64,000 nucleotides of DNA from Aedes albopictus (GCF_035046485.1 NC_085137.1:41905155-41969154), one strand, 5' to 3'; positions 34,001-44,789 are shown, counted from the first letter of the stretch. Translations and numbers: made by a program. Notes: a model not told the origin generated them from the letters alone.

Positions 34001-37000
34001 CAGGAATTCCTGAAGGAATCCAAATAGAATTTTTTAGAGGAATCCCTAGAAAAATTCCGAGAATTTCTTAAGAAATCCTAGGAGAAAATGTTGGACCAAT
34101 CTCTGCAGAAATTTCTAGTATGTACAGGGGGTGGCCAAAATGTTTGGGGTAGGCTTTTTTTCTCTCACAATAAAGTTCAACATGGATTGTTTAATCTACC
34201 TTCCGATGCAAGAAGTAAATCAAATTTCATAAATACAAGCACGTTATAATGGAAAGAGAGGTGACTTAAATAGAGCCTCTCATCTGCACTTAGGACCTAT
34301 AGAAATGTTTGGCCTGAATATCCTAAACGCTAAAACGTACAACAAGTATTTAAGTAATTCTGGGCGTGCGTAAGTTTTGTTGAAATGTGCCATTAATAAA
34401 TATTAGAATTATTGTGTTAAGTTTTAAATTTTAGGTATCTGTCAAGAAAAGATTCTAGGGGGTGCCAAATTTGTTCTAGGGGGTGCCAGGCACCCCTGGA
34501 ACCCTCCCTAGCTACGCCAATGGTTATGACGCAGTAAAGTTTGCCGGGGACAGCTAGTTTTATATAAATAAATACTTCTGAAAAACTATACAGATTTCAC
34601 CAAATTCTAGATTTTTTTTTCAAGAACTTTTTTACAAAACTTTTTAGAATATCACACGAAAATTGATTTCGGAATATTTCTAGATTTTTCCCAGAGTTCT
34701 TTTGGGATAACTGCAAGAATTTGTTTTGACATTTCCACCTACAAAGCCATTCAAATAACCTAAGAATGACCATTAAATTCCTTATACTGTTTTGAAACTG
34801 AACTTGGATGTCTATTCTCTGTGCTAGTAGGTAGTGTCGTAATGTTGAGATTTCGAAATTCTACCTATGATTCTTCCTTGAATTCCTTCCAGGATTTGTC
34901 CTTGGATTTCAACCACAGTTCATCGTTTAAATTTTCTCCCAGCAAGTTTTTCCTGAAATTATCAAAGGTTTTTCTTCTGGCTTTTTCAAGTTTTCCCAAG
35001 TAGGGAAGTGGAACCATCTCGGCAGGGGTCCTGTTTTGGGCACTTCTGCTATAACTCAGCCAATTTTGAACCAATTGACACAATTTTTGAAACGCGATGA
35101 GATACGTATAGTATCTTGGCGCTGTGCAAAATTTCAAGTTAATTGGTTTGAAATTGACTGAGTTATGGAGAAGAGTGCCCAAAATACCGGCCGCTGTCTA
35201 AGTGGTTCGCTACCCTATATCCTGAGTTTTTTTTGCTTTTGTCTTTCGCCACGACTATATATACCTGCTCTTGTGGTACCAAACCAAAGGTATCTAAACA
35301 GAGCAAAGGGGGTACAAAAAGCGACTGTTTGACCACAGAGGCAAAACTGGCGGGCAGGGAAGAAAAACAATCCAAACTGTAACATCAAACGACATCCTGA
35401 TGATCCGCAACATCCAAAGCCGGACAGTCGTCGTCCGGAAAAAAAAGCGGGAACCTCGGAAATGGCTACTAAAGTTCTGCAAGTGAACCTCAACCATGCT
35501 GAGAGCGCCACGGGTGTGCTCTGTCGGAGGTTCACCAAAGAGAATCTAACCGTGGCCCTCATTCAAGAGCCATGGGTCAATAAATCCAGAATACAAGTAT
35601 TCCACAACACTCATGTAAGTCGGTATATGATGACAGCCAGGTTTCTCCTAGAGCGGTTATTTTCTTACGTAACAACTGTAAATAGTTTCCAATTTCAGAA
35701 TTCATAAAAAGGGACATCGTAGCTGTCAGTATGGAGGTACCTTCCACTAAAGGGAGTAGAGAGAGATCTTGATGGTCTCGGCATACTTCCCAGGTGACGT
35801 GGACGAAATCCCTCCTCCAGAAATAGCTGCCCTCGTAGCCTACAGCCACCGACACAACATCCCCTTCGTCATAGGGTGTGACGCAAATGCACATTACACC
35901 GTATGAGGAAGTAAAAATATAAACACCAGAGGTGAGTACCTGTTACAGTTTCTCTCTTCCAAGAACATTGACATTTGTAATGTTGGTGACAAGCCCACGT
36001 TTGAAAACTCCATTCGTCAGGAAGTTTTGTACTTGACTCTATGTAGTCGGTCTATCTCTGATAAAAAAAAAACTGGCATGTTTCTGAAGAAATATTTATG
36101 TCAGACCACAAACACATCATCTTCGAATGGGAAGGGGGTCTAACGATAGAAGAAACGTTTAAAGATCCTAAGAAAATTGGATGTGAATCCTACTCAGCTA
36201 TCCTACAATCCGAAGAGTACATCATAGAAAGTCACATCAAGTCCATAACACAATTGGAAGATGCGTCCAAATCCATTAAAAACAAAATCCTTAACGCCTA
36301 CCAAGAGAGCTGTCCAACTAAATCAATTAGTTCGAGTAGAGACGTTCTTTGGTGGAATAAAACTCTTGAGAAGCTTAGGAAAACTGCGCGTAGGGAATTC
36401 AACCGTGCCAAGCGAACCGGTGATTGGAGCCTATATAGAAAGGCCCTGACGAACTACAACAAAGAAATAAGGTCTGCCAAACGGAAATCGTGGATTATGA
36501 TGTGTGAAAGTATAGAGAATACACCCGTAGTGGCCAGACTCCAAAAAACTCGTTCAAAAGACCACTCCAATGGTGTGGGTAGCCTCCGAAAGACGGATGG
36601 TTCGCTCACTGTGGATTCTAGCGATATTGTTAAAGATCTACTTCTCTGATTCAATCCCTGAGTCGAGCATCGGCGACCAAGGCACTGGAATGCTGTCTCA
36701 GATCCACAAGACATCCAATCATGGGATTCTGGATCTAAAAAGACGCAATAAAGGTTGTAAAGGAAGCTTTCACTCGGGCCAGGTTTTAAGAGGACTGTGA
36801 GATCTTTCGAGCCATTTTAGTCTCTTGGCATGGATGGAATATTCCCAGCGTTGATCCAAAAAGAGGAGAAAACACTGGTTCCACCCTTGGTTGAGATTTT
36901 TAGAGCGAGTCTGATTTTGGGGCACATATTTAACGATTGGCGTCAAATCCGAACTGCCTTCATTCCGAAGGCAGGAAAGAGAGATAAAACCAACCCCAAA

Positions 37001-40000
37001 GCATTCAGGCCGATAAGTTTATCCTCTGTAATGCTCAAAATTATGGAAAAGGTACTATGCGAGTGCACAAATCACAAATTTATGAAAGCAATGCCTTTGT
37101 CAAAAAACCAATTCGCTTATCAAAGTGGGAAATCTACGATCTCGGCACTACATACGGTAGTTCAAAAGATCGAAAAAACACTTAATGCAAAAGAAATTGC
37201 TCTTGTAGCATTTCTTGATATTGAGGGCGCATTCGATAACGCTTCATATTCGTCTATAGGGTCAGCAATGTTGAGGAGAAAATTCGACCCATGCATTGTT
37301 ACCTGGGTACATGCTATGCTAGCTAGTGCTTTCTCCTTTGTTGTGGTCACTGGTGGTGGATGAGCTTCTAGACAGCTTAGAAAGATGAGGCTTCGAAGTG
37401 GTTGGATATGCTGATGACGTTGTCATTATTGTACGGGGCAAATTCGAAAGTGTTATCGTGGAAAGAATGCAGTCTGCCTTAAATCACACTTTTTCCTGGT
37501 GTCAAATATCTAGGGGTCATACTCCACGCAAAACGGAATTGGAACTTCCATCTCCAATCAGTTGTGCAGAAAGGTTTCAATACACTTTGGGTTTGTTCAA
37601 AAACCCTGGGTAAAAGATGGGGCCTAAAACCAAGTATGATCATGTGGATATTTAAACCATTGTCCGTTCCTGGACTACTTACGCTTCCCTTGTCTGGTGG
37701 CCTAAAACTAATGAGGCTGCTGCAAGGGCTAAGCTCAACAAAATGCAACGCACCGCTTGCATAGCCATCACTGGTGCTGTTCGTAGTACACCCACTTTGG
37801 CCCTAGACGCAATGCTTCACCTGCCCCGGTTAGATCAATTCATTTGGAAGCGGAAGAAAGTGCTCTAAAGTTAAAGAGAACAAAAACACTGCTGTCGGAA
37901 GACCTTACGGGTCACCTCAGCATATTAAATGAATTTGTCATAAATCCCGCAATATGAATTTGTAGTGACTGGATGGAAACGGTAGTCAATTATGACTTAA
38001 CGTGTTCATTCCTTCCCGCCAGGAGTGGGAAGGAGGTGAACCCAGCGTTCCAACAGATGGTTTGAAAATGAATAATCTGACAGGCTCCGGAATGTATGGC
38101 CCTAGAACAAAAATCTCTGTCCCTTAGGACAGTGGCCCACAGTATTTCAGGCGGAAATATACCTATGCAATATTAGAATGCATGTTATTATGCCTGAGGA
38201 GAAAGTATAGGTTGCAAAAATATGTATTTTCTCTGACAGCCAAGCGGCACTTAAGTCACTTAATAACTACACTTGTAACTCAAAGCTAGTGTGGGAATGC
38301 ATTCTGGCTTTGAAAAACTTATCCATACGCAATCGAGTCTACCTATATTGGATCCCAGGACATACGGGTCTAGAGGGAAACGAGATTGCTGATGAGCTAG
38401 CCAGGAATGGATCTAATGAAAGGTTCACTGGCCCTGAGCCCTTCTGCGGGATCTCAGACTGCTCTGTAAACATGGAACTGAACAAATATATGGTCACTAT
38501 GGGCAGTCAAATCACATCAAACTGGAATGCACTTTCCCATACGAGCCAATCCAAAAGGCTCGTAACGATTAACCCCAAGAAAACCCAACAACTATTAGTT
38601 CTCATCAAAAGGGATCTCAAAATCTACACCGGTCTAATAACTGGACACTACCCCTGCAGATATCATCTACAATAGATCGGAGCAATCCAAACCTCAAATT
38701 GCCGCTTCTGTGACGAGGAGAGGGAAACATCAGAACACATCCTCTGCTATTGCAGTGCACTCACCCAACGTAGGTTCAAAGTTCTCAGCAAGCCCTTTTT
38801 AGGGTCTTCTGACAAATGGATCTTATCTCCCAAGGACGTGGTTGGCTTCATAAAGCTAGTCTCGCCAGAATGGGGGAGTCACATACTGTAACTCAGGATC
38901 TCTATTCATCAATAATAGATGGTCTTGAGTTCAGTCGATACCAAGGTATATCAGTGACAAACATGTTACTGAGACAACTTGCGTACCTCACAGCAAAAGG
39001 GTATATCACAATAGTTCTAAAATCTGGACGCAGTGATCTTCACCCGACAAATGAGAGAAGACCTATATAGATCCATCTAGTCTATACTGAGGTTTTTACA
39101 TATTTGCTTAAAGATTTGCTTTCATAAATAGTTACTACCGAGTTTTTTTGGTGTTCTGTCGGAATTTCTGATAGTTGTTCCTGGGATTTCTACCACAGTT
39201 TCTCTCAGGATTACAGCAGGAGTTTTTCACGGGGGCTTTGCAAGGGTATGTATCCCCGGGAATTCTTCTAGCTGAAACTTTTGTTGAAATTCAAGGAGAA
39301 ACTCTAAAAGAAATCTATCGAATATTTCTTGAAGAAATTACAGGACAAACTTTTGAAGATATCCCGGAAGAAATTCTTGCAAAAAATGGTGTGAAACACC
39401 TTAAAACCATTGGAGGAGTTCCGGAAATTACAACTGGAGAATCTTGTGAAGATCTAATGGAGAAGTCCAAGAAGAAACACTGGAAGGAATCGCTGATTCA
39501 AAAGGAATACCGAGTGAAACTCGGAAGAAATTCCGCGACAACATCTGCGATACACCTTGAGAGAAACTCTTGTAGAGATTTCGGGATAAATCCTATGAAA
39601 ACTGGAAGCAATACCGGCAAAACCTCTGGAAGAAATTCTGTATGATCCCCGCAAAAAATTCCAGAAGAAATCGATCGGATATCAGGAATCATTGAAGACT
39701 CTCAATAAAATCCAGGAAAGAAATGTTCAAATCTTGGAAAAAATTCTGGTAGCAATCCGGAAGAATCTCCAGGGGAAATTCAAAAACGAATGCCAAGACA
39801 AAAGGCTTGAACAAATACGGAAGGAGTCTTGTGATATCAATTTTTCATTTTAGTGTTGATATCCAAAGATTTTCTTCTTCTGTTCTCAAGATATCTCTGA
39901 TAAGTATTCCAGGTTTTTCCATGTTAAATAAAATTCCAGGTTTTCCAGGTTTTTCCAGCTAGTAGACACCCTGTCATATGATTCACACACTTACCTCAAA

Positions 40001-40146
40001 CACTCATGGATGAACGTGCATAAACCGCCTCCACCCAATCCAACAACCATCACGTTATTTTCGGCTGCTCCGCTTTCCAATCCCAACGCCAAATGCACTC
40101 CGATGGTCATGTAAAGATGATGCTGGCACGCGAGATAACCCGGATC
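28028..40146 (-). CDS. METTL13: METTL13-like eEF1A methyltransferase, C-terminal part (partial, cut by assembly gap)
   Basis: Two coding exons were found on the minus strand, 40146-39995 and 28577-28028 (stop TAG). They are joined across a GT-AG intron of 11.4 kb; a split AGG codon restores the frame. The visible 233 residues are the C-terminal methyltransferase domain. The first exon has the SAM motif VVGLGGGGLCTFIHECL. The second begins just before the acidic post-I motif VEIDPEM and includes DVDSKDPTLGMSCPP, a signature of METTL13 over other spermidine-synthase-like folds. In the human protein this domain methylates the N-terminal amine of eEF1A, while the N-terminal domain (not seen here) methylates Lys55. 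The 5' part is lost at the N gap starting at 40147; nothing resembling it appears between the gap and FAS-A. The last exon is free of stops and looks functional. Confidence 0.85.
28623..28881 (+). repeat. Second copy of the CTAGCTGTCCC(C)GGCAAAC repeat
   Basis: It starts ACTAGCTGTCCCCGGCAAAC, contains CGGACCATCCGTTCGCAAG, and ends in a TTTTTATATATATAG tail, the same layout as 14128-14423. It lies in the METTL13 intron, 45 bases upstream (in intron sense, before the acceptor) of the last exon. Confidence 0.55.
29440..30420. repeat. Degenerate TTCGGAAATTTC-type repeat array
   Basis: Units of about 12-15 bp such as TTTCGGCAATTTC and TTTGGAAATT follow each other with strong divergence and high A+T. 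It is part of the hAT-like element. Its open frames (for example 29991-30233) carry no recognisable domain. Confidence 0.5.
30449..30565 (+). repeat. ~110-bp block duplicated at 31788-31895
   Basis: Both copies contain TAGATCACGCCCG, AATCTTTTCTTGA, GATTGTAAGAACGATAAGTG and CTTGTCTCATGTCGC in the same order and orientation, 1.34 kb apart. The second is followed by a tRNA-like T arm. They may be bodies of the same SINE family. Confidence 0.5.
30893..30968 (+). repeat. tRNA-like SINE fragment
   Basis: TTGAGTGGTAACCATCGCC (A-box-like) and AAGGTCGTAGGTTCGATGC (B-box-like) stand 30-35 bases apart, followed by a T-rich stretch. There is no complete cloverleaf. Confidence 0.35.
31598..31718 (+). mobile_element. 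Feilai-like tRNA-derived SINE
   Basis: CTGGTGTGATGGTTAAATCA (A box) and GACCTGGGATCGAATCCCAC (B box) are followed by a GTGAGTTCTTCCTCCGGAAG body and GCGTGGGTCCCGAGATGAAC. A second copy in the opposite orientation lies at 44790-44925, agreeing over its whole length. Feilai is the tRNA-related SINE described from Aedes aegypti; the family name is from memory. Confidence 0.65.
31918..31965 (+). repeat. tRNA 3'-half-like sequence (SINE or tRNA pseudogene)
   Basis: GTCGTGGGTTCGAATCCCAC makes a perfect T arm after TGGTCTAGCGAAC. The anticodon region is too short for a tRNA, so this is a tRNA-derived repeat, not a tRNA gene. Confidence 0.45.
32020..34125. repeat. 12-bp degenerate array, GGAGGAATTCCT orientation
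   Basis: The array is a long run of diverged units based on GGAGGAATTCCT (core AGGAATTCCT is self-complementary), with variants such as GGAAGAATTTCT. The 12-bp step keeps frames open and gives peptides of four-residue period (EFLE-like on +), which are not proteins. It occupies the right half of the hAT-like element. The opposite orientation prevails at 41720-44380. Confidence 0.7.
34129..34450. mobile_element. One-ended DNA-element fragment starting CAGGGGGTGGCC
   Basis: TACAGGGGGTGGCCAAAATG after the array resembles the terminal repeat of Tc1/pogo-like elements. No matching right end was found before the hAT-like right terminus, so this may be a truncated copy. There is no coding content. 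Confidence 0.35.
35003..35215. mobile_element. 213-bp MITE, TA target duplication (relative of 1254-1468)
   Basis: TA at 35001-35002 and 35216-35217 flank inverted ends GGGAAGTGGAACCA and (from the right) GGGTAGCGAACCAC. Inner blocks TTTTGGGCACT and ATAACTCAG are also mirrored and shared with the copy at 1254-1468. Confidence 0.7.
35222..39090 (+). mobile_element. LINE with endonuclease, reverse transcriptase and RNase H (decayed)
   Basis: An apurinic-type endonuclease starts at 35462 (MATKVLQVNLNHAESATG, ALIQEPWV) and continues in other frames to about 36120 (SDHKHIIFEW). The RT spans about 36800-37500 (FRPISLSSVMLKIMEKVL, FLDIEGAFDNASY and the catalytic YADDVVII at 37400-37430). RNase H (SDSQAALKSLNN, YWIPGHTGLEGNEIADELAR) lies at 38240-38410, and a CRFCDEERETSEHILCYC zinc-binding end at 38700-38760. 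RNase H places it in the I/R1/LOA group rather than jockey. Frameshifts and stops break it at least six times, so it is dead. It lies antisense inside the METTL13 intron. 35222-35461 may be the end of ORF1. Confidence 0.85.
39160..39835. repeat. Degenerate GGAATTCC-type repeat block
   Basis: It consists of diverged 12-15-bp units (GGAAGAAATTCTT, GGAGAAACTCT). The 156-codon open frame at 39175-39645 is a consequence of the period and has no domain. Confidence 0.45.
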
Positions 40147-40646
40147 NNNNNNNNNNNNNNNNNNNNNNNNNNNNNNNNNNNNNNNNNNNNNNNNNNNNNN
40201 NNNNNNNNNNNNNNNNNNNNNNNNNNNNNNNNNNNNNNNNNNNNNNNNNNNNNNNNNNNNNNNNNNNNNNNNNNNNNNNNNNNNNNNNNNNNNNNNNNNN
40301 NNNNNNNNNNNNNNNNNNNNNNNNNNNNNNNNNNNNNNNNNNNNNNNNNNNNNNNNNNNNNNNNNNNNNNNNNNNNNNNNNNNNNNNNNNNNNNNNNNNN
40401 NNNNNNNNNNNNNNNNNNNNNNNNNNNNNNNNNNNNNNNNNNNNNNNNNNNNNNNNNNNNNNNNNNNNNNNNNNNNNNNNNNNNNNNNNNNNNNNNNNNN
40501 NNNNNNNNNNNNNNNNNNNNNNNNNNNNNNNNNNNNNNNNNNNNNNNNNNNNNNNNNNNNNNNNNNNNNNNNNNNNNNNNNNNNNNNNNNNNNNNNNNNN
40601 NNNNNNNNNNNNNNNNNNNNNNNNNNNNNNNNNNNNNNNNNNNNNN
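40147..40646. other. Assembly gap of exactly 500 N
   Basis: The round length suggests a placeholder of unknown true size. It truncates METTL13 in its coding sequence. Open frames crossing it are meaningless. Confidence 0.99.
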
Positions 40647-41715
40647 CAAGAGCAAAAATAAAAGGGACGACTGACGTGGTGTTGTGTGAACGAGGTGAAG
40701 ATTTTTATGATTTAGAACGCTCAGAAAGATCCCTGTGACTTCGTTTCGCATGCTTAGAGTGATTTGACTGCCAGATTAGTTCATCCGAGGTTTATTATCA
40801 CACAATCGCATATGCTGCACAATCATATGGTAGTGGAAGAAGTATATCGTTGAGAGTTAGTGGTTTATTGCACATGTATTTTTGAAGGTGCTGAAAATTC
40901 TTTTTAATTTCGAACATTTATAACATGTGAAAACGACATCCTCTGTGACATTGAAAGATTCATTGCAGCTGCAGTTTCAGACCTAACAAGCTAATTGTCT
41001 AAAGGTAATTAATAACTAATTGATCAATGAATGATAAATATGTACCTATTTCTCGGATACTTATTCAAAACGACGTATCAACATAGGATTTGCGTGTATT
41101 ATACGTCGTTTTGAAAAAGTATCCGAGATTTCCACTATTTCTATAGATCAATCGTCTTGTGAGCCTATCCAGATTTTTTTCTTGTGGGAATTGCAGAACC
41201 TAAAAAGAAACATCATGAAATCGTCAAGTGGATCTTCCTGGGATAAAATTTCTCACTGTCAACTGCTGGTAAGTAACTTATTTCTTTTTTTAATCTCAGT
41301 CGATCAGATATTGTACGTATCTTGTCGTGAATGTGAAAAAAAAACAAGCGAATAGTAACGAATTCACCTCGGGCGAAAGTTTAAAGCACCCTCAAGTCAA
41401 TTGGTACGGAATATAGAGATTCGAAATGCTCTAACTGGAATTTTAATATATATTGTCATTCCAATCGCGCAAGATACGTCTTACAAAAATATGATATGTA
41501 ATCTACCGTGTCCATTGGATCTTATGAAAGTTCAACAAACACTAAAGTTAGGATGTTCTAAGTCCTCCACCGTAAGTCTTAAATGGTTGGTACGTCTTGA
41601 GACGACCTTTAAGCGGTATGGGCGCCCCATATGTGAATATGCAAATAGGCATTGCAGCTTCGAGGAATCAAAATGACTGTTTAAGATTTGTTTCTAGTTT
41701 CGTAAACCATATAAG
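40647..41715. other. Non-coding stretch between gap and repeat array
   Basis: Apart from the hairpin at 41051-41128 nothing was recognised. A 91-codon frame at 41401-41676 has no identifiable motif and is probably chance. No METTL13 exon was seen here. Confidence 0.4.
41051..41128. repeat. 78-bp hairpin with 28-bp arms
   Basis: The arm at 41051-41078 (beginning TCTCGGATACTT) pairs with 41101-41128 (ending AAGTATCCGAGA) with a single mismatch around a 22-base loop. Dimensions fit a microRNA precursor or a minimal MITE. It lies between METTL13 and FAS-A. Confidence 0.6.
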
Positions 41716-41719
41716 TATG

Positions 41720-44380
41720 AGCAATTCCTCCAGGATTTTTTTTCCATAGCTTGCTGCAGTGATTCCATCTTGAATACCTCCAGAGATTCCTTTAAGAATT
41801 CATGTAGGGATTCCAATAGACATTCGGGAGTTTAACCTGTGATATATTTAAAGGTTCCTCCAGTGATGATTTAAGAGCTGTTTTCGACGTTTCTTTTAGG
41901 AATTTCTCCAGAGATCCTTTAAGGTATTTCTGCAGGTATTCCTTCAGAGATTTATTCAAGGATTCCTACATATATATATATATATACCTCCCAGTATTCC
42001 GCTGAAGATTGCTTCAATCATTTCATTTGGAATTATTCGAAGTATTTCTGCAGGAATATCTTCAAGAAATTCTTTCAGACAATTTTATTAGAGATTATTC
42101 AAAAATTAATCCAGGAACATCTTAATAAATTCATTAGGAGTCCATCTAAGTATTCCTTCAATAATTCGTCTTACTGAAGACATGGATTGCTTCAAATTTT
42201 TACCTTGGGATTCCTACAGAAATTCTTCCAGGAATTCGCTAAGAAAGTTCTCGTGAGTTTCCTTAAGGAATTCCTCATGGGACTGCTTCCGGGATTCATC
42301 ATGGGGATTCTTCAAAAAATTATCCAAAATTGCTCCAGGGATTCACCTGGGAATTCCTTGTGGGATTCTTTCGGGAACAACTTCCAGGATTTTTTTGAAA
42401 CTGCCTCCGAGAGCTCTTCTTGGGATTCCTTCAGGAATCCCTCCTGGAATTTCAGCGATTTCTTCAGTACTTCATTCTGGGATTTCTCCAGAAACTCCTC
42501 CTAGTATTCCCTCAGAAATTGATCCTTGGATTTCTTCAGGAATTATTCCTGGGATTCCTCCAGAAATTCCTCCAGGATTCCTCTAGGAATTCCTGCAAAG
42601 ATTCCTTTAAAAGTTCTTACTTAGGATTCGTTCGTGAACTCCTTTAGCAATTTCTCTAAAGATTCCTCTAGGAATTCCTCCAGAGATTCCTACAGGAATT
42701 CTTCCTGAAAGTTTCACCATACTATACATTGCATGGTGAATCTCTGGAGGATTTCCTACTGGTACACTTTTAGGAGAAATTCCTGGAGGAATCTTGTGTG
42801 TTCAGTTTGTGCTGAAGGAATTAATTTTTGACAAGTTTTAGTGTAGTTAGGATTTTTAAAGTTCGAAAAGAGTCTAAAAACACTAAATTGATTTGATGCA
42901 CCTCATAATTTCAATGGATTTGGCTAATATTTTGACCAGTTACTTCTATTAGGATGCCAATCAAAATATGGGGGTGAACATTTTTGAAAAAATGGAGAGG
43001 TCCAAGCAGGGATTCCTCAAGAAATTTCTCTAGAGAATCCTCCAGGAACTCCTTCAAGCATGTCTCCAAGAATTTCTCCAGGGGTTCCCCAAGGCACTCC
43101 TTCAGGAATTATTCTAAGCCTCCAGGAATTCCTCAAGGAATACCTCCGCAATACCTACGGCAATTTCTCCAAAAAAATTTCTCCAAAAAAATTTCAGAAA
43201 TTTCCCCAGGAATTCCTCCCGGAGTTTATCCACGAATTATTCTAAGAATTTTTTAGGCGATTCCTGCATGAATTATTTAAGGAATCTCAGAATTCTGAGA
43301 TTCTTCTAGGAATTCCTTAAAAGATTTCTTGAGCAATCCTTCAGGGATTCCCTTAGAAATTCCCCCAGGAACTCCTCCCGGATTTTTTTCAGGAATTTTT
43401 CCAGGTATTCTTCCAGGCATTCCTCAAGGATTTCATCCTGGCATTTTTCAAGGGACTTTTCCGGGAATTTAATCAAGATTTTCTCCAGGGATTACCCCAG
43501 GTATTTCTTCAGGAATTCCTCTAAGAGTTCCTCCACGAATTGATCCAGGAGTTCCTTCAGGATTTCTTTCGGAAATTCCTACAGCAGTTCGTCTAGGAAT
43601 TTCCCCAGGAAATCCTCCATGGATTCCTTCAGAAATTCTTTCTGGAATTTATTCAGGAATTCTTGCAGGAGTTTTTCCAGGGATTCCTCCGGAATTTCCT
43701 CCAGGATTTCCTCCAGGAATTGCCCTGGGAACTCCTCCAGGAATTTCTTCAGAAATTTCTCCAGGGATTCCTCTTAGGATTCTTCCAGACATTCCTCCAG
43801 AAATTTCTTCAACGATTTCTCCAGAAATTCCTCCAAGAATTCCTCCAGAAACAGTTCTCGGGGGAATTCCTCAAGGAATTTCTTCTGAAATTTCTCCAGG
43901 GATTCCTCACAGAATTCTTTCAGAGTTTCCTCCAGGGATTTTTTCAAGAATTCCTCTATGGATTTCTCCAGGAGTTCCACTTGAAATTCCACCAGGAATT
44001 TGTCTAGAAGATCCTCCAGGCATTTCTCCTCAGGTTCTTCCAGTAATTGCTTCAGGGATTCCTCCAGCGATTTTTCCAAAAAGTCCTCCAGGAGTTCTTC
44101 CAAGAATTTCTTCAGAAATTTCTCTAAGGATTCCTCCAGGAATTCCTCAAAATGTTTCTTCTCCAGAGATTCCTCTCAGATTTCCTCTAGGGAATCCTCT
44201 AGGAGTTCATCCAGGGATTCCTTCGAGATTTCTTCCAAAATATGCGCTAGGCAATCCTACAAGAATTTCTCCAGGGAGTCCCCCAGGAAATTCTCCTGGA
44301 ATACCTCCAGGAATTTCTTTAGGATTTCCTTCACGCATTTATCCAGGAATTCCTTCAGAGACGGTTCGATGAACAATCTC
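41720..44380. repeat. Large 12-bp degenerate array, AGGAATTCCTCC orientation
   Basis: The array has hundreds of diverged units of AGGAATTCCTCC type. It is best preserved at 43370-44370, with a TA microsatellite near 41970-41990 and a break at 42720-42980. Because 12 is a multiple of three, long open frames of four-residue period (QEFL or EEFL) appear on both strands; none is a gene. It sits 1 kb upstream of the FAS-A promoter. Confidence 0.75.
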
Positions 44381-44464
44381 AATTTTTGATATTCAATTTA
44401 TTTAGACTAATACTCCATTATACTCCATGCTGCAAACAGATCCTTTTTTGGTTTTGCCACATTT

Positions 44465-44575
44465 TATAATATCGAATCGATGTGAAAACATCGATTCAAA
44501 GTATTCGATTAAATCGGTGAATCGATTCTGCTGGCCCGATTCGAATCGATTCACAAAATGTCGATGTATCAGCCA
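44465..44575. repeat. Cluster of GAATCGATTC-type palindromic motifs
   Basis: AATCGAT or ATCGATTC occurs six or more times in 110 bp, partly in inverted orientation (ATCGATTCAAAG, GATTCGAATCGATTCAC). It may be a short element of its own or a spacer. No function is inferred. Confidence 0.35.
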
Positions 44576-44789
44576 AACTTGCCCAATGCAGTTCAGCGCA
44601 ATTTCATTCAATTGAGTGAGATTTTTTCAACCCTGTATTGCTTTTTGCATTGAAAATTTTCCTTGCTTCGCTAAATAAGATGACGTTTTCTTCCAGCGAA
44701 AGCTTACGCGATACAGCAAATCGCCAAATTTCACACTAACACAGCAAGAAATCTGTCAACAATAACTTAATACACATGCATTATCAGCT

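Larger units (their letters stand above)
29155..34522. mobile_element. 5.4-kb hAT-like composite element filled with degenerate repeats
   Basis: GTTATGAC at 29147-29154 and 34523-34530 is an 8-bp target duplication. The ends are inverted: CATTGGCGTATCTAGG at the left, and CATTGGCGTAGCTAGG read inward from the right. Sub-terminal copies of CTAGGGGGTGCC occur at both ends (29178-29205, 34457-34498), as in hAT transposase binding regions. Inside there are no transposase frames, only 12-bp repeat arrays (29440-30420 and 32020-34120), SINE-like pieces and a 110-bp direct duplication. It sits in the METTL13 intron. Confidence 0.7.
29015..34562 (-). repeat. CTAGCTGTCCC repeat in reverse, split by the hAT-like element
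   Basis: The head (GGGGACAGCTAG complement, 34531-34562) and the tail (TATATAAAAATGCGG, 29015-29146) of one reversed copy are separated by 5.4 kb. The break point is duplicated as GTTATGAC on both sides of the insertion. This fixes the hAT-like element as the younger event. Confidence 0.6.

Noticed and set aside
40093..40751. Open frames crossing the N gap
   Set aside because: Consist mostly of unknown residues.
41401..41676. 91-codon frame between gap and FAS-A as a missing METTL13 exon
   Set aside because: Wrong strand and no methyltransferase motif.
43663..44389. Open frames of 110-130 codons rich in Phe-Leu-Gln-Glu or Ser-Arg
   Set aside because: They follow the 12-bp repeat; every frame and both strands are similarly open, with no start context or domain.
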